From contig NZ_BMNA01000001.1 in the NCBI RefSeq assembly GCF_014646215.1, forward strand, positions 286,442 to 350,441: 64,000 bases of DNA, given 5' to 3'. The translations under genes were made by a program, and so were the position numbers. The notes beneath the pieces were generated by a model. The model was not told where the DNA came from. It saw nothing but the letters and a program-made list of their open reading frames with translations, and did not search any database. How positions within the stretch are numbered: position 1 is the first letter of the stretch; the number at the start of each line of letters is the position of its first letter. Positions 10,866 to 20,221 of the stretch are shown in pieces. Origin of the DNA: Nakamurella endophytica (GTDB lineage: Bacteria > Actinomycetota > Actinomycetes > Mycobacteriales > Nakamurellaceae).

Positions 10866-11957
10866 TCAGTCCCGGGGCAGGGCGACGACGCCGTCCGGCC
10901 GCAGCCGGAGCCGCACCGGGCCGCCGGGGCGCACGGCGGTGCCGGCGGACGCCGCGGCCAGCACCGGCCCGACGCCCGGCAGCTCCACGGACAGCACCGT
11001 GCTGTCCGGGCCCGGGCGCACGGCCAGGCAGCGGGCGGCCAGCGGGCCGGCCGGGTCCTCGGTCAGTGCCCCGATCTGCAGGGCCAGCCGGCCGCCGGCG
11101 GCCGGCCGGTCGGCGGCGGGCACGGAGCGCCACGCGGGAGCCGTCGCGGTCAGGAACCCGTCGGCGTCGACGACCTGCGGGTAGCCCACGAAACCCGCGA
11201 CGAACCCGTCGACCGGGTGGCGCCGCACGTCCTGCAGCTCGCCGGACTGCCGGATCCGCCCGGCGTCCATGACGGCGAGCCGGTCGGCGACCGTGAACGC
11301 CTCGTGGGGGTCGTGGGTGACGAACAGCGCCGTGGTGCCGGTGGCGGCCAGCACGGTCCGCAGGTCGCCGGCCAGCCGCTCACGCAGCTCGCGGTCCAGC
11401 GCGGCGAGCGGCTCGTCGAGCAGCAACACGGCCGGCCGCGGTGCCAGCGCCCTGGCCAGCGCGACCCGCTGGGCCTGCCCGCCGGACAGCGTCTGCACCG
11501 TCCGGTCGGCGAAGCCGGGCAGGCCGACCAGGTCCAGCAGCTCGGCGATCCGCGGCGCCGCGGCACGGCCGCGGACGCCCTGCCGGGCCAACCCGTAGCC
11601 GATGTTGCCGGCCACGGTGCGGTGCGGGAACAGCACGCCGTCCTGGAACAGCAGCCCGGTGCCGCGCCGATGCACCGGGATGCCGGCCAGGTCCTGCCCG
11701 TTCCACCGGATGCTGCCGGACGCCAGCGGCTCCAGGCCCGCCACGGCCCGCAGCAGGGTGGACTTGCCGCAGCCCGACGGGCCGAGCAGCGCGGTCACGG
11801 TCCCCGGCGGGACGTGCAGGTCGACGCCGTCGACGGCGGCGACGTCGCCGAACCGGACGGACACCGCGTCGACGACGAGTCCGCTGACGGACGATCCGGT
11901 GCTGCGCAGCCGGTCGGGCCCGGTGGCGGTCCCCGGGCCGGAGGTGTCAGAAGCCAC
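10866..11957 (-). CDS. thiQ: Thiamine ABC transporter ATP-binding protein
   Basis: 363-residue ABC ATPase. It has Walker [10 protein letters not shown] (about residue 59), Q-loop LFQDG, signature LSGGQAQR, Walker [13 protein letters not shown] and H-loop THD. A TOBE-like C-terminal domain of about 130 residues makes it longer than E. coli ThiQ and closer to the FbpC/PotA type. It starts at a GTG and overlaps the permease gene by 11 bp. Position after a ThiB-like and a ThiP-like gene under a TPP riboswitch makes thiamine (or TPP/TMP) import the clear role. Confidence 0.92.
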   Translation of the reverse strand: MASDTSGPGTATGPDRLRSTGSSVSGLVVDAVSVRFGDVAAVDGVDLHVPPGTVTALLGPSGCGKSTLLRAVAGLEPLASGSIRWNGQDLAGIPVHRRGTGLLFQDGVLFPHRTVAGNIGYGLARQGVRGRAAAPRIAELLDLVGLPGFADRTVQTLSGGQAQRVALARALAPRPAVLLLDEPLAALDRELRERLAGDLRTVLAATGTTALFVTHDPHEAFTVADRLAVMDAGRIRQSGELQDVRRHPVDGFVAGFVGYPQVVDADGFLTATAPAWRSVPAADRPAAGGRLALQIGALTEDPAGPLAARCLAVRPGPDSTVLSVELPGVGPVLAAASAGTAVRPGGPVRLRLRPDGVVALPRD

Positions 11958-13674
11958 CGACGGCCCCCGGACGGTCGGTGGAGCGGGCGTCGAGCAGCCC
12001 GTCGACCGCGGCGACGACGGCCAGGCACAGCAGCCCGAGCACGGTGGCTGCGGCGAGCGCCGTCGCGGTGTTCTGCGCGCCCGGGCGGCTGATGAGCCGG
12101 GCGATCAGGACCGGGACCGTGGGAGTCTGCGGCCGCGCCAGGAACGACGTGGCGCCGAACTCGCCCAGCGACACCGCGAACGCGAACGCGGCGGCGCCGG
12201 CGAGCGGCCGGGCCAGCAGGGGCAGGTCGACGCCCCACCACACGGCCAGCGGGCCGGCGCCGAGCAGCCCGGCCGCCTGCCGCAGCCGGTCGTCGACGGC
12301 CCGCAGCACCGGGAGCAGCATCCGGACCACCAGCGGGGTCGCGACCAGGGCCTGCGCCAGCGGGACGAGCAGCGCGGACGACCGCAGGTCCAGGGGCGGC
12401 CGGTCGAGGGCGACCAGGAAGCCGAAGCCGACCGTCACGGCCGAGACGCCCAGCGGCAGCATGGCGACGCCGTCGAGCAGCCCGATCCACCGCCGGGCCC
12501 ACCGGCCGCGCGGGCGCCGGGCGAGCACCACGGCCAGCGGCACGCCGAGCAGCAGCGCCACCGCGGTCGCCACCACGGCGGCGCGCAGCGAGTAGCCGAG
12601 CGCCGTGGTGACCGGGACCAGCTGCACGTCCGATCCGAGCGTGCCCAGCGCCCGGTAGTTCGCCAGCGTCCAGCCGCCCGGGCCGCGCAGCGACCGCACG
12701 GCGAGCACCACCAGCGGGCCGACCGTCACCGCGAGCGCGACCAGGGTCACCAGCACGGCCGGCAGGTCCCGCCCGCGCAGCCCGGTGGGCCGGGCCGGCG
12801 CCGCCGTGAGCGTGCGCTCGGTGCGCCGCCGGAGCAGTGCGGCCACCCCCAGAACCGCGGCCACCAGCAGGATCTGGACGACGGACAGCACCGCCGCGGC
12901 CGGCAGGTCGAGCAGGTCCTCGGTCTGCCGGTAGATCTCGGTCTCGAGCGTGCCGTAGCGGGCACCGCCGAGGATGAGCACGATGCCGAAGCTGGTGGCG
13001 CAGAACAGGAACACCAGGGTGAAGGCGGCGGCGACCGCCGGCGCCAGGGCCGGCAGGGTGACGGTGAGGAAGACCCGGGACGGCGACGCACCCAGCGACC
13101 GGGCGGCGTCGCCGGGCCGCCGGTCCAGCCGGGCCCAGCTGACCCCGACGGTCCGCACCACCACGGCGGTGTTCAGGCAGACGTGCGCGGCCAGGACGGC
13201 CGCGACGGAGCCGTCCAGCCGCCACGACCCGAGCAGCCCGTCCTGCGCCAGCAGCGTCCGGAAGGCCAGCGCCACCACGACGGTGGGCAGCACGAACGGC
13301 ACGGTGAGCAACGCACGGACCGCGGCCCGCCCGGGGAAGCGGCAGCGGTAGACCAGGTGCGCGACGGGCAGTCCCAGCAGCACGCAGAGCGCCGCGGAGG
13401 CCGCGGCCTGGCCCACGGTGAACAGCGCGATGCGGCGGAACCGCGGGCGGGCCAGGATGTCCAGCCCGGCGCCGGCGTCGCCCAGCCCCCGGCCGATCAT
13501 CGTGCCGACCGGGTAGAAGAACAGCACCGCCAGCACCAGCAGCGGCACCGCCGCCAGCAGCACCAGGCCGCCGGTACGCACCGCCCGCCCGGCGCGGGCC
13601 CGGGTCACCGGCGGTCCGGCCGGCGCCGCGGGCACGGCGTCGGACGGCCGGAGCTGTGCCCGGGTCAGCGTCAC
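11947..13674 (-). CDS. thiP: Thiamine ABC transporter permease, fused two-domain
   Basis: 575 residues from a GTG at 13674, which follows the thiB stop by one base (TGA C GTG). Two tandem binding-protein-dependent permease domains are visible, each with about six helices and an EAA-type loop: [19 protein letters not shown] in the first half and [19 protein letters not shown] in the second. This duplicated layout is typical of ThiP/FbpB permeases, which form the whole channel from one chain. The upstream in-frame extension overlaps thiB and is not used. Confidence 0.92.
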   Translation of the reverse strand: MTLTRAQLRPSDAVPAAPAGPPVTRARAGRAVRTGGLVLLAAVPLLVLAVLFFYPVGTMIGRGLGDAGAGLDILARPRFRRIALFTVGQAAASAALCVLLGLPVAHLVYRCRFPGRAAVRALLTVPFVLPTVVVALAFRTLLAQDGLLGSWRLDGSVAAVLAAHVCLNTAVVVRTVGVSWARLDRRPGDAARSLGASPSRVFLTVTLPALAPAVAAAFTLVFLFCATSFGIVLILGGARYGTLETEIYRQTEDLLDLPAAAVLSVVQILLVAAVLGVAALLRRRTERTLTAAPARPTGLRGRDLPAVLVTLVALAVTVGPLVVLAVRSLRGPGGWTLANYRALGTLGSDVQLVPVTTALGYSLRAAVVATAVALLLGVPLAVVLARRPRGRWARRWIGLLDGVAMLPLGVSAVTVGFGFLVALDRPPLDLRSSALLVPLAQALVATPLVVRMLLPVLRAVDDRLRQAAGLLGAGPLAVWWGVDLPLLARPLAGAAAFAFAVSLGEFGATSFLARPQTPTVPVLIARLISRPGAQNTATALAAATVLGLLCLAVVAAVDGLLDARSTDRPGAVGGF

Positions 13675-13675
13675 G

Positions 13676-14863
13676 TCAGCCCTCGACCACGTCCGACCAG
13701 GCGGAGATCCACCGCTCGCGGTCGGCGGCGATGCGGTCCGCCGGCATGGTCGCGGGGTTCTTCGCCACCGGCGCGAAGCGTGCCCAGTCGGCCGGCAGCG
13801 GCACGCCGGCCAGGGTCGGGTAGACGTACATCTGCTCGGGCACGCCCTGCTGGAAGCGGCGGGACAGCAGGAAGTCGACGACGGCCCGGGCACCGGCCGG
13901 GTTCTTGGCACCGGCCAGCACGCCCGCGTACTCCACCTGCCGGAAGCAGGTGTCCAGCAGGGCACCGGTCGGTGCGGTGGTGGCGCCGGCCTGCACCTCG
14001 TCGGGCGGAGAGCTGGCGTAGGACACCACCAGTGGGCGCGGACCCTTGCCGGACGACCCCGAGAAGTCGACGGTGTAGGCGTCCTCCCAGCCCGCGTCCA
14101 CCTTGACGCCGTTGTCCTTGAGCCTGGTCCAGTACTGCTGCCAGCCGTCGTCCCCGAAGTGCGCGACGGTGGCCAGCAGGAACGCCAGCCCGGGCGACGA
14201 CGTGGCCGGCGACTCGACCGCCAGCAGGTCCCGGTACTGCGGCTCCGCCAGATCCTCGAACGTCCGCGGCTCGGCCAGATGCTTCGCGGTGAACCAGTCG
14301 TGGTCGACGTTGACGCAGACGTCGCCGTAGTCGACGGCGGTCAGCCGGTCCGCGCCGCCCTGGACGGCGAAGCGCTGCGGACCGTCGGCCGCGGCAGCCG
14401 GCGTGTACGGCGCCAGCACACCGGCGTCCAGCGCCCGCGAGGCGAACGTGTTGTCGATGCCGAAGACGGCGTCGCCCAACGGGTTGTCCTTGGTCAGCAC
14501 CAGCTTGTTGGTCAGCGCACCGGCATCGCCCTGGGCCAGCACGGTCACCGTGATGCCCGAGGACTTCTCGAACTCGGCGAGCTCGGCCTTGTCGACGGCG
14601 AACGAGTCGTGCGTGACGAGGGTGACCGCCCCGCCGGCCGCCGGCGGCTGCGACGACGCGGCGCCCGAGGCCGGTGCGCCCGCCGAGGACCCGGCCGACG
14701 ACCCAGCCGCGGACGGGGATGCCGGCGCGGACGATCCCGCGGGCGCGGGACCCGACGCGGACGCCGACGCCGACGCCGCGCCGGAGGTGCTGCCGCCGCA
14801 GCCGGCGACGAGCAGCGCCACCGCGGCGAGCAGGAGGGACGAGGCCGGACCTCGACGTGTCAT
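13676..14863 (-). CDS. thiB: Thiamine-binding lipoprotein
   Basis: 395 residues. A signal peptide with lipobox LVAGC (about residues 17-21) is followed by a 50-residue Ser/Ala/Pro linker. The mature domain begins VTLVTHDSFAVDKAELAEFE and continues with QGDAGALTNKLVLTKDNPLG and VFGIDNTFASRA. These are hallmark stretches of ThiB, including the family's thiamine-pocket region. In actinomycetes it is membrane-anchored rather than periplasmic. It is first in the thiB-thiP-thiQ-NUDIX operon and directly downstream of the TPP riboswitch. Confidence 0.96.
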   Translation of the reverse strand: MTRRGPASSLLLAAVALLVAGCGGSTSGAASASASASGPAPAGSSAPASPSAAGSSAGSSAGAPASGAASSQPPAAGGAVTLVTHDSFAVDKAELAEFEKSSGITVTVLAQGDAGALTNKLVLTKDNPLGDAVFGIDNTFASRALDAGVLAPYTPAAAADGPQRFAVQGGADRLTAVDYGDVCVNVDHDWFTAKHLAEPRTFEDLAEPQYRDLLAVESPATSSPGLAFLLATVAHFGDDGWQQYWTRLKDNGVKVDAGWEDAYTVDFSGSSGKGPRPLVVSYASSPPDEVQAGATTAPTGALLDTCFRQVEYAGVLAGAKNPAGARAVVDFLLSRRFQQGVPEQMYVYPTLAGVPLPADWARFAPVAKNPATMPADRIAADRERWISAWSDVVEG

Positions 14864-14866
14864 GGA

Positions 14867-14891
14867 GTGCCCTTCTCGAAGAGGCGGGCAC
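14867..14891 (-). promoter_or_regulatory. Putative expression-platform hairpin of the thi riboswitch
   Basis: GTGCCC and GGGCAC (6 bp) can pair across 13 nt just before the thiB ATG at 14863. The right arm contains the only Shine-Dalgarno-like bases (AAGGG), so pairing would hide the ribosome site. This suggests translational control; it was not modelled. Confidence 0.4.
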
Positions 14892-14907
14892 GGGTTGCAT
14901 GCAGAGA

Positions 14908-14998
14908 GCGACGTTCCTGCGCCGGCATGATCCGGATCAGGTTCGACGGTCAGGGACTCCGTGTCCCTCTCTCAGCCCGGCGCACCGGACTCCCGTGT
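14908..14998 (-). promoter_or_regulatory. TPP riboswitch (THI element)
   Basis: The minus strand carries the conserved core of the thi box: GGGCTGAGAG, then a variable stem (GGGACACGGAGTCCC), then GAACCTGATCCGGATCATG and CCGGCGCAGGAACG. These match the P2/J2-3 CUGAGA and P4/P5 ACCUGAUCNGGAUNAUGCC signatures. It lies 45 nt upstream of thiB, so binding of thiamine diphosphate should switch off the transporter operon. A -10-like TAGACT (15007-15012) sits about 10 nt upstream of it, so the transcript would begin almost at the aptamer. Confidence 0.95.
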
Positions 14999-15006
14999 CG
15001 CCGCCG

Positions 15007-15012
15007 AGTCTA
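15007..15012 (-). promoter_or_regulatory. Candidate -10 box of the thi operon
   Basis: TAGACT on the minus strand ends about 10 nt before the first riboswitch nucleotide, which is a sensible spacing for the transcription start. No clear -35 hexamer is seen. Confidence 0.45.
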
Positions 15013-15129
15013 GGCCTGACACTGCAGGGCCGTGCGACGCGGCCGGTCGGCGGAGCGATGCAGGTGTCCGCGGCGGCACGGTCCGGGCACCGCGTGGCCG
15101 CACGCTCCGCGCCGCCCGTACCGGACCGG

Positions 15130-16347
15130 TCATCCGGGCAGGACGCCGGCGGTCGGGTGCCGGGTGACCCGGGTCCGGCTCACCGCGAGCAGCAGGGCCA
15201 GCGAGAGGATGCCGAGCAGCGGGTAGACGATGCCGAGCCAGGACTGCCAGCCGGGCCGGGTCGCCGGCTCGCCCTTCCACTGCAGCGCGATGAGGAAGCT
15301 GACCAGGTAGCTGCAGACGGCGACGATCCACGCGATTGCCAGCACGCGCACCGCGGGACGCCGGGCGTGCGGCCCGAACAGGCACCACAGCAGCAGGGGC
15401 AGCACCCACACCCAGTGGTGCGACCACGAGATCGGCGACACCAGCAGCCCGACGAACTGGACCGCCAGCAGGGAGGCCGTCCGGTCCCCCGCCCGGGACG
15501 CCGCTACCGCCGCCCAGACCCCCAGCGCCACCGACAGCACGGCGGCGACCAGCCACGAGGTCGACACGTCGTGCCCCGCCAGCCGGGCGAGCGCCCCGCG
15601 CAGCGACTGGTTGATCACCGACCACACCGGACCGGTCCGGCCCGGATCGAAGATCAGCGTGGTGAAGTACCGCCAGGTCTCCCTGGGGATGATGGCCACC
15701 ATCAGCACCACGGTCGCGACGAAGACCGCCACCGCCCAGACGGCCGCGGTCCAGCGCCGCTGCAACAGGTAGTACAGCCCGGTGATCGCCGGGACCAGCT
15801 TGATGCCCGCGGCCAGCCCGACGCTCGCCCCGGCCCACCAGTCCCGCGCCGACACGGCGCCGCCGAGCAGGATCGCCGCCAGGAAGAGGTTGATCTGCCC
15901 GTAGTTGAACGTCGTCCGCACCGGCTCCAGCCACATCGACACGGCGGTCGCGGTGACGACCGTGCCGGTCAGGTGCGGCAGCGGCCGGGTGGCATGCCGC
16001 CCGGCCCGGCCCAGCAGCTGCAGGGTGAACAGGATGACCAGGGCCAGCGCCGCGACGCTGGCGAGCTGCCACAGCACCCGGGCGACGACCCACGGCAGCC
16101 AGCCCAGCGGCACGAACACCAGCGCGGAGAACGGCGGGTAGGTGAACGGCAGCTCCAGCGGCTGCGTCACGAACTCGTACAGCGACGGCCCGAGGTGCTG
16201 GCCGCCCTGGACGTAGACGTCCAGGTCGACCATGGCGAACGGGTCCGACCCGACGAGCGTCACGACCACGTGCACGACGGCGACGACGCCGAGCAACGCC
16301 CACGGCCCCCAGCCGGAGCCGACGAAGCGGCGCAGGGCGGTCAGCAC
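15130..16347 (-). CDS. GT87-family (DUF2029) polyprenyl-phosphate-mannose-dependent mannosyltransferase
   Basis: 405-residue membrane protein with about ten hydrophobic segments. The first extracytoplasmic loop carries DLDVYVQGGQHL and ELPFTYPPFSALVF, the YPP-containing signature of GT87 enzymes such as PimE, where an acidic residue just after TM1 is catalytic. A later SPISWSHHWVWVLPLL segment is also diagnostic. These C-fold enzymes add mannose from polyprenyl-phosphate-mannose to glycolipids or glycans outside the membrane. The exact acceptor cannot be told. It stands alone between the thi riboswitch and an F420 oxidoreductase. Confidence 0.88.
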   Translation of the reverse strand: MLTALRRFVGSGWGPWALLGVVAVVHVVVTLVGSDPFAMVDLDVYVQGGQHLGPSLYEFVTQPLELPFTYPPFSALVFVPLGWLPWVVARVLWQLASVAALALVILFTLQLLGRAGRHATRPLPHLTGTVVTATAVSMWLEPVRTTFNYGQINLFLAAILLGGAVSARDWWAGASVGLAAGIKLVPAITGLYYLLQRRWTAAVWAVAVFVATVVLMVAIIPRETWRYFTTLIFDPGRTGPVWSVINQSLRGALARLAGHDVSTSWLVAAVLSVALGVWAAVAASRAGDRTASLLAVQFVGLLVSPISWSHHWVWVLPLLLWCLFGPHARRPAVRVLAIAWIVAVCSYLVSFLIALQWKGEPATRPGWQSWLGIVYPLLGILSLALLLAVSRTRVTRHPTAGVLPG

Positions 16348-16459
16348 GGGCGGCAGGGCACCTCTTCCGGGTCCGGGACGAGCCGGTCGATCCTATGGCC
16401 CGGCGGGACGGGGCCCGGCCACTGCCGCGGGACACACCGGCACGAGCGGACCCCGCGGT

Positions 16460-17365
16460 TCAGCGACCGGCGGGCGTGACGGGCTCCAGCCGCCGGGCCA
16501 GCTCCGCGAACCGGTCGAACACTCCCGGCTCGGAGACACCGGGGACGTTCACGATGGCCTGGTCGACGCCGATGGCCGCCAGCTGCTCGAAGCGGTCGAC
16601 GGCCTGCTCGACCGACTGCTCGCCCTCGGCGCCGCCGTCGCCCAGCCGCAGGGTCCCCAGCGTGGTCTTCTCGATCTCGGCGTAGTCCCGGCCCTGCTCG
16701 GCGCAGTGCTGCTGCAGCACCTCGAGCTTGTGCCGGACGACGTCGACGCCGGCCATCTCGAAGATGTTGCAGCCCTGCGCGTAGCTGGCCACCAGTCGCA
16801 GCGTCTTCTTCTCGCCCGAGCCGCCGACCAGGATCGGCGGGTGCGGCCGGGTCACCGGCTGCGGGTGGTTCAGCGGGCGGGCCAGCCGGTAGTGCCGGCC
16901 CTCGAACGGCGAGTCGTCGTCGCGCCACATCTGCAGCGCCAGCTGCAGGGTCTCCTCGAGCCGCTCGAACCGCTCCGCGAGCGGCGGGAACGGCACGCCG
17001 AGCCCGTCGTGCTCCTGGTCGTTCCACGCCGCGCCGATGCCGAAGTAGGCGCGCCCGCCGGAGAGCACGTCGAGCGTGGTGGCCGTCTTCACCAGCAGCC
17101 CCGGGTAGCGGTACGTCACCCCGGTGACCATGGTCCCGAGCTTGATCCGCTCGGTGGCCCCGGCGGCGAACGCCAGGGCGGACCAGCCCTCGAGCATGTC
17201 CTCCTCGGCCGCGCCGACCCCGCGGATCTGGAAGAAGTGGTCCATCACCCACAGGCTCGCGAGGCCGGCCTGCTCGGCCTCGACCGCGATGCGTCGGAAC
17301 GTGGCGCCGGTGGCGGCCGGTGCCCCCGGCCAGGTGAACGACGGGATCTGGATGCCCAGCTGCAC
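16460..17365 (-). CDS. LLM-class F420-dependent oxidoreductase
   Basis: 301 residues of the luciferase-like monooxygenase TIM-barrel fold. Recognisable are the N-terminal strand MQLGIQIPSFTW, SLWVMDHFFQI, IKLGTMVTGVTYRYPGLLVK, LDVLSGGRAYFGIGAAWN and PILVGGSGEKKTLRLVA. These match F420-type members that carry out hydride transfers on unknown small substrates. It is divergent from the M23 lipoprotein gene, with 271 nt between starts. A TAGCGT -10-like box on the minus strand at 17411-17416 may drive it. Confidence 0.9.
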   Translation of the reverse strand: MQLGIQIPSFTWPGAPAATGATFRRIAVEAEQAGLASLWVMDHFFQIRGVGAAEEDMLEGWSALAFAAGATERIKLGTMVTGVTYRYPGLLVKTATTLDVLSGGRAYFGIGAAWNDQEHDGLGVPFPPLAERFERLEETLQLALQMWRDDDSPFEGRHYRLARPLNHPQPVTRPHPPILVGGSGEKKTLRLVASYAQGCNIFEMAGVDVVRHKLEVLQQHCAEQGRDYAEIEKTTLGTLRLGDGGAEGEQSVEQAVDRFEQLAAIGVDQAIVNVPGVSEPGVFDRFAELARRLEPVTPAGR

Positions 17366-17636
17366 GACTGCCTCCGCTCGACGGACGGACCGCCCGGCCG
17401 CCCGTCCAGCACGCTAGTCCCGTCCGGCGGCGGGACGTGCGGGTCCGCCGTCCGGACCGGGATCGTCGCTGCCGGCCGCCGGGTCTTGCCCTGGCCGGTC
17501 CGGACCGCCACCATCTGGGCCATCAGGCCCCGGGCTGGACGGAGCACCTCTCGTCCGACCGAGCGGCGTCGCCCGTCCGGCTGCCACGGTTGCCGGGCGA
17601 TCGCAGCGCGACGTGTCGAGGCGGAGGGACGGGGTC

Positions 17637-19064
17637 GTGGCGCGGAGAACGGTGCGGGCGGCAGCGGGATGGCTGACGGCCACGGTGGTGGTCCTGACGG
17701 CGTGCACCGGGCAGCCAGCCGGGTCGTCCGCGGCCCCGCCGTCCGTGCCATCCTCGGCCGCGCCGTCCTCGGCAGTGCCATCCTCGGCCGTGCCGTCCTC
17801 GTCCGGCACGACGCCGCCGGCGAGTGGCACACCGTCGACCGTCCCGGCCATCCCGGGCACCTCCGGCGCGGCGACAGCGGCCGACTCCGCAACGGCGACG
17901 TCCGGTGGGTCCTCCGCGTCCGCGGCCCCGTCGCCGCTCCCGAGCTCCGGACCGTCCGGGACCGGGTCGCCGAGCCAGTTCACCCCTGTGTTGATGCAGG
18001 TGCTGTCGACCCCGCGGTGGTTCACCGGAAGCGACGGCAAGGCACACGTGGTCTACGAGGTGCAGCTGACCAACGCGTTCCCGTCGTCGGCGACGCTCGT
18101 GGAGCTGTCCGCGGTGGACGCCGCGTCCGGCGCGACGCTGGCCGACCTCCGCGGTTCCGCCCTGGCCGCAGCGGTGTCCCCCCTCGGGCGCAGCACCGAG
18201 CGGCTGACCGAGATGGGTGGTGGCACGGTCGGTGTGGCCTGGATGGAACTGGTCGTCGACCGTCCCGCCGACGTCCCCGCCCGGATCGTCCACCGGCTGA
18301 CGGTGACCGTCCCGCCCGGCTACCCGATTCCCGAGCGGATCACCAGCCAGGGCGCTGCGAGCGAGGTCGCTGCCGAGCCGGCGATGTCCCTCGGGCCGCC
18401 GCTGCGCGGCACCGGCTGGATCGCCGCGCCGAGCTGCTGCGACGGCCCGCATCGGCGGGCACTGCAGCCGATCGACAACGCCGAGTGGCTGGCGCAGCGG
18501 TTCGCGATCGACTTCAACAAGATCGACGCCCGGCACCTGCTCGCCGGCGGCGATCCGGCGGTCAACCGGTCGTGGTTCACCTATGGCCAGGACGTCCTCG
18601 CCGTGGCCGACGCCACGGTGACCGCGGCGGTGGACGGCTATCGGGACCAGACTCCCGACGCACCTCGGCCGGTGACGATCGAGGAGGCGGACGGCAACCA
18701 CGTCATCCTCGAGGTGGCGCCGGGCCGGTACGCCTTCTACGCCCACCTGGAGCCCGGGTCGGTGGCGGTCCGCCCCGGCCAGCGCGTGCGGCGCGGCGAC
18801 GTCATCGGCCGCGCCGGGAACACCGGCAGCTCCAGCGGACCGCACCTGCACTTCCACCTGATGGACCGGCCGTCCGCCCTGGTGGCCGACGGTGTGCCGT
18901 TCGTCTTCGACCGGTTCACGGTGACCGGGCAGGCACCGCCGCTGGACCGGCTGATCGCCCTCGACCCGGCGAAGGACCCGGTCGAGGTGGACCCGGCCGG
19001 GGCCGGACCGCGCACGGACGCGCTGCCGCTCGACGGCAACGTCGTCGACTTCCCCGGGCGCTGA
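17637..19064 (+). CDS. M23-family metallopeptidase-like lipoprotein
   Basis: 475 residues from the GTG at 17637, chosen because GGAGG lies 8 nt upstream; another GTG at 17613 is possible. The signal peptide ends in lipobox VLTAC. A Ser/Ala/Pro/Thr linker of about 90 residues and an unassigned beta-rich domain (about 110-230) follow. The C-terminus has a LytM-type domain with FYAHLEPGSVAVRPGQRV and GSSSGPHLHFHLMD, the HxH metal-binding motif. The usual first motif HxGxD reads TYGQD here, so the first His ligand is replaced by Thr. It may therefore be inactive or use another ligand. A role in cell-wall cleavage or as a scaffold is inferred. Confidence 0.85.
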   Translation: MARRTVRAAAGWLTATVVVLTACTGQPAGSSAAPPSVPSSAAPSSAVPSSAVPSSSGTTPPASGTPSTVPAIPGTSGAATAADSATATSGGSSASAAPSPLPSSGPSGTGSPSQFTPVLMQVLSTPRWFTGSDGKAHVVYEVQLTNAFPSSATLVELSAVDAASGATLADLRGSALAAAVSPLGRSTERLTEMGGGTVGVAWMELVVDRPADVPARIVHRLTVTVPPGYPIPERITSQGAASEVAAEPAMSLGPPLRGTGWIAAPSCCDGPHRRALQPIDNAEWLAQRFAIDFNKIDARHLLAGGDPAVNRSWFTYGQDVLAVADATVTAAVDGYRDQTPDAPRPVTIEEADGNHVILEVAPGRYAFYAHLEPGSVAVRPGQRVRRGDVIGRAGNTGSSSGPHLHFHLMDRPSALVADGVPFVFDRFTVTGQAPPLDRLIALDPAKDPVEVDPAGAGPRTDALPLDGNVVDFPGR

Positions 19065-19120
19065 GCCGGTCCCGCACGACACCCACCGGCGCCCGCCCGT
19101 CCGCACCGGAGTCGACGGAG

Positions 19121-19126
19121 TAGCTT
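19121..19126 (+). promoter_or_regulatory. Candidate -10 box for the aldo/keto reductase-hxlR operon
   Basis: TAGCTT overlaps the left end of the palindrome at 19124-19138 and lies 40 nt before the reductase start codon. No clear -35 is visible. Confidence 0.35.
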
Positions 19127-19138
19127 GCATGATGCAAG
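19124..19138. promoter_or_regulatory. Palindromic operator, probably for the HxlR regulator
   Basis: CTTGCATGATGCAAG is a perfect 15-nt palindrome (7-nt arms around a central G). It overlaps the candidate -10 box and the expected transcription start, and precedes the aldo/keto reductase and HxlR genes. HxlR-type regulators bind such short inverted repeats and usually repress their own operon. Confidence 0.55.
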
Positions 19139-19166
19139 CCACTGTCAGCAGCCCAGGAGGACCCGC

Positions 19167-20220
19167 GTGCGCCACACCACCTTCGGACGACGGACCGGTC
19201 TCCGGGTCTCCGAGATCGCCCTCGGCACCGCGAACTTCGGCACCCGGTGGCCCACGGGGGCGGACCCGGGACACCGCCCGGCGGATCTTCGACGGCTACG
19301 CCGAGGCCGGCGGGACCTTCCTCGACACCGCGGACGTGTACCAGTTCGGCGAGTCGGAGGAGCTCCTCGGCGAGTTCCTGACGAGCCAGCGGGACCACTT
19401 CGTGCTGGCCACGAAGTTCACCCAGGGCGACCACGCGGGCGCCGGCCTGGACGCCACCGGCAACAGCCGCAAGGTGCTGGTCCGGTCGCTCGAGGCCTCG
19501 CTGCGCCGGTTGCGCACCGACCACGTCGACCTGTACTGGGCGCACTGGCCCGACGGCGTCACGCCGGTCGAGGAGATCCTCACCGCGTTCGACGACATGG
19601 TGCGGGCCGGCAAGATCCTCCACGCCGGCCTCTCCAACTTCCCGGCGTGGCGGGTGGCCCGCGCGGCCACCGTCGGGGAGCTGCGCGGCACCGGCACCCT
19701 GATCGGGGCGCAGTTCGAGTACAGCCTCGCCGAACGGTCCGCCGAACGGGAACTGCTTCCGATGGCCGACTCGCTCGGGCTCGGGGCCGCGGTCTACTCG
19801 CCGCTCGGCGGCGGGCTGCTCACCGGCAAGTACCGGCACAGCGACGAGGGCCGGCTCACCACGCTGCGATCGGTCATCCAGCGCGAGGACAGCGCCCAGC
19901 GCACCGAGGTGCTGGACGCGGTGCTGCGGGTGGCCGGCGCGGTCGGCAGCACACCGGCCCGGGTGGCGGTCGCGTGGGTGCGCGAGCGGGCACGGCGCAG
20001 CGGGACCGCCGTCATCCCGATCGTCGGCCCGCGCACCGAGACGCAGTGGACGGACTACCTCGCCGCCCTGGACCTGTCGCTGACCGACGAGCAGTACCGC
20101 GAGCTCGAGACGGTCAGCGCGCCGGTCCCCGGCGTGCCGCACGCGGGCATCGCCGGGGTGCAGGACGCCGTGCTCGGTCGGCGGTCGGCCGACTTCGACC
20201 GCGTCGCGACGGTGGCCTGA
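19167..20220 (+). pseudogene. Aldo/keto reductase, broken by a +1 frameshift
   Basis: The reading frame is split. From GTG 19167 (GGAGG 6 nt upstream) the frame gives the classical N-terminus TTFGRRTGLRVSEIALGTANFG. After about residue 35, homology continues only in the next frame with DTARRIFDGYAEAGGTFLDT, ADVYQFGESEELLGEFL and LRTDHVDLYWAHW. One extra G in the CCCGGG at 19265-19270 explains it: removing it restores ...TGADPDTARRIF... and a 350-residue protein of normal length. The enzyme would be an NADPH-dependent oxidoreductase with the Asp/Tyr/Lys/His tetrad (D and Y in DTADVYQFG). Either the gene is dead or the base is a sequencing error. The rest of the frame is undamaged, which favours error or a very recent mutation. 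Confidence 0.8.
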
Positions 20221-20221
20221 C

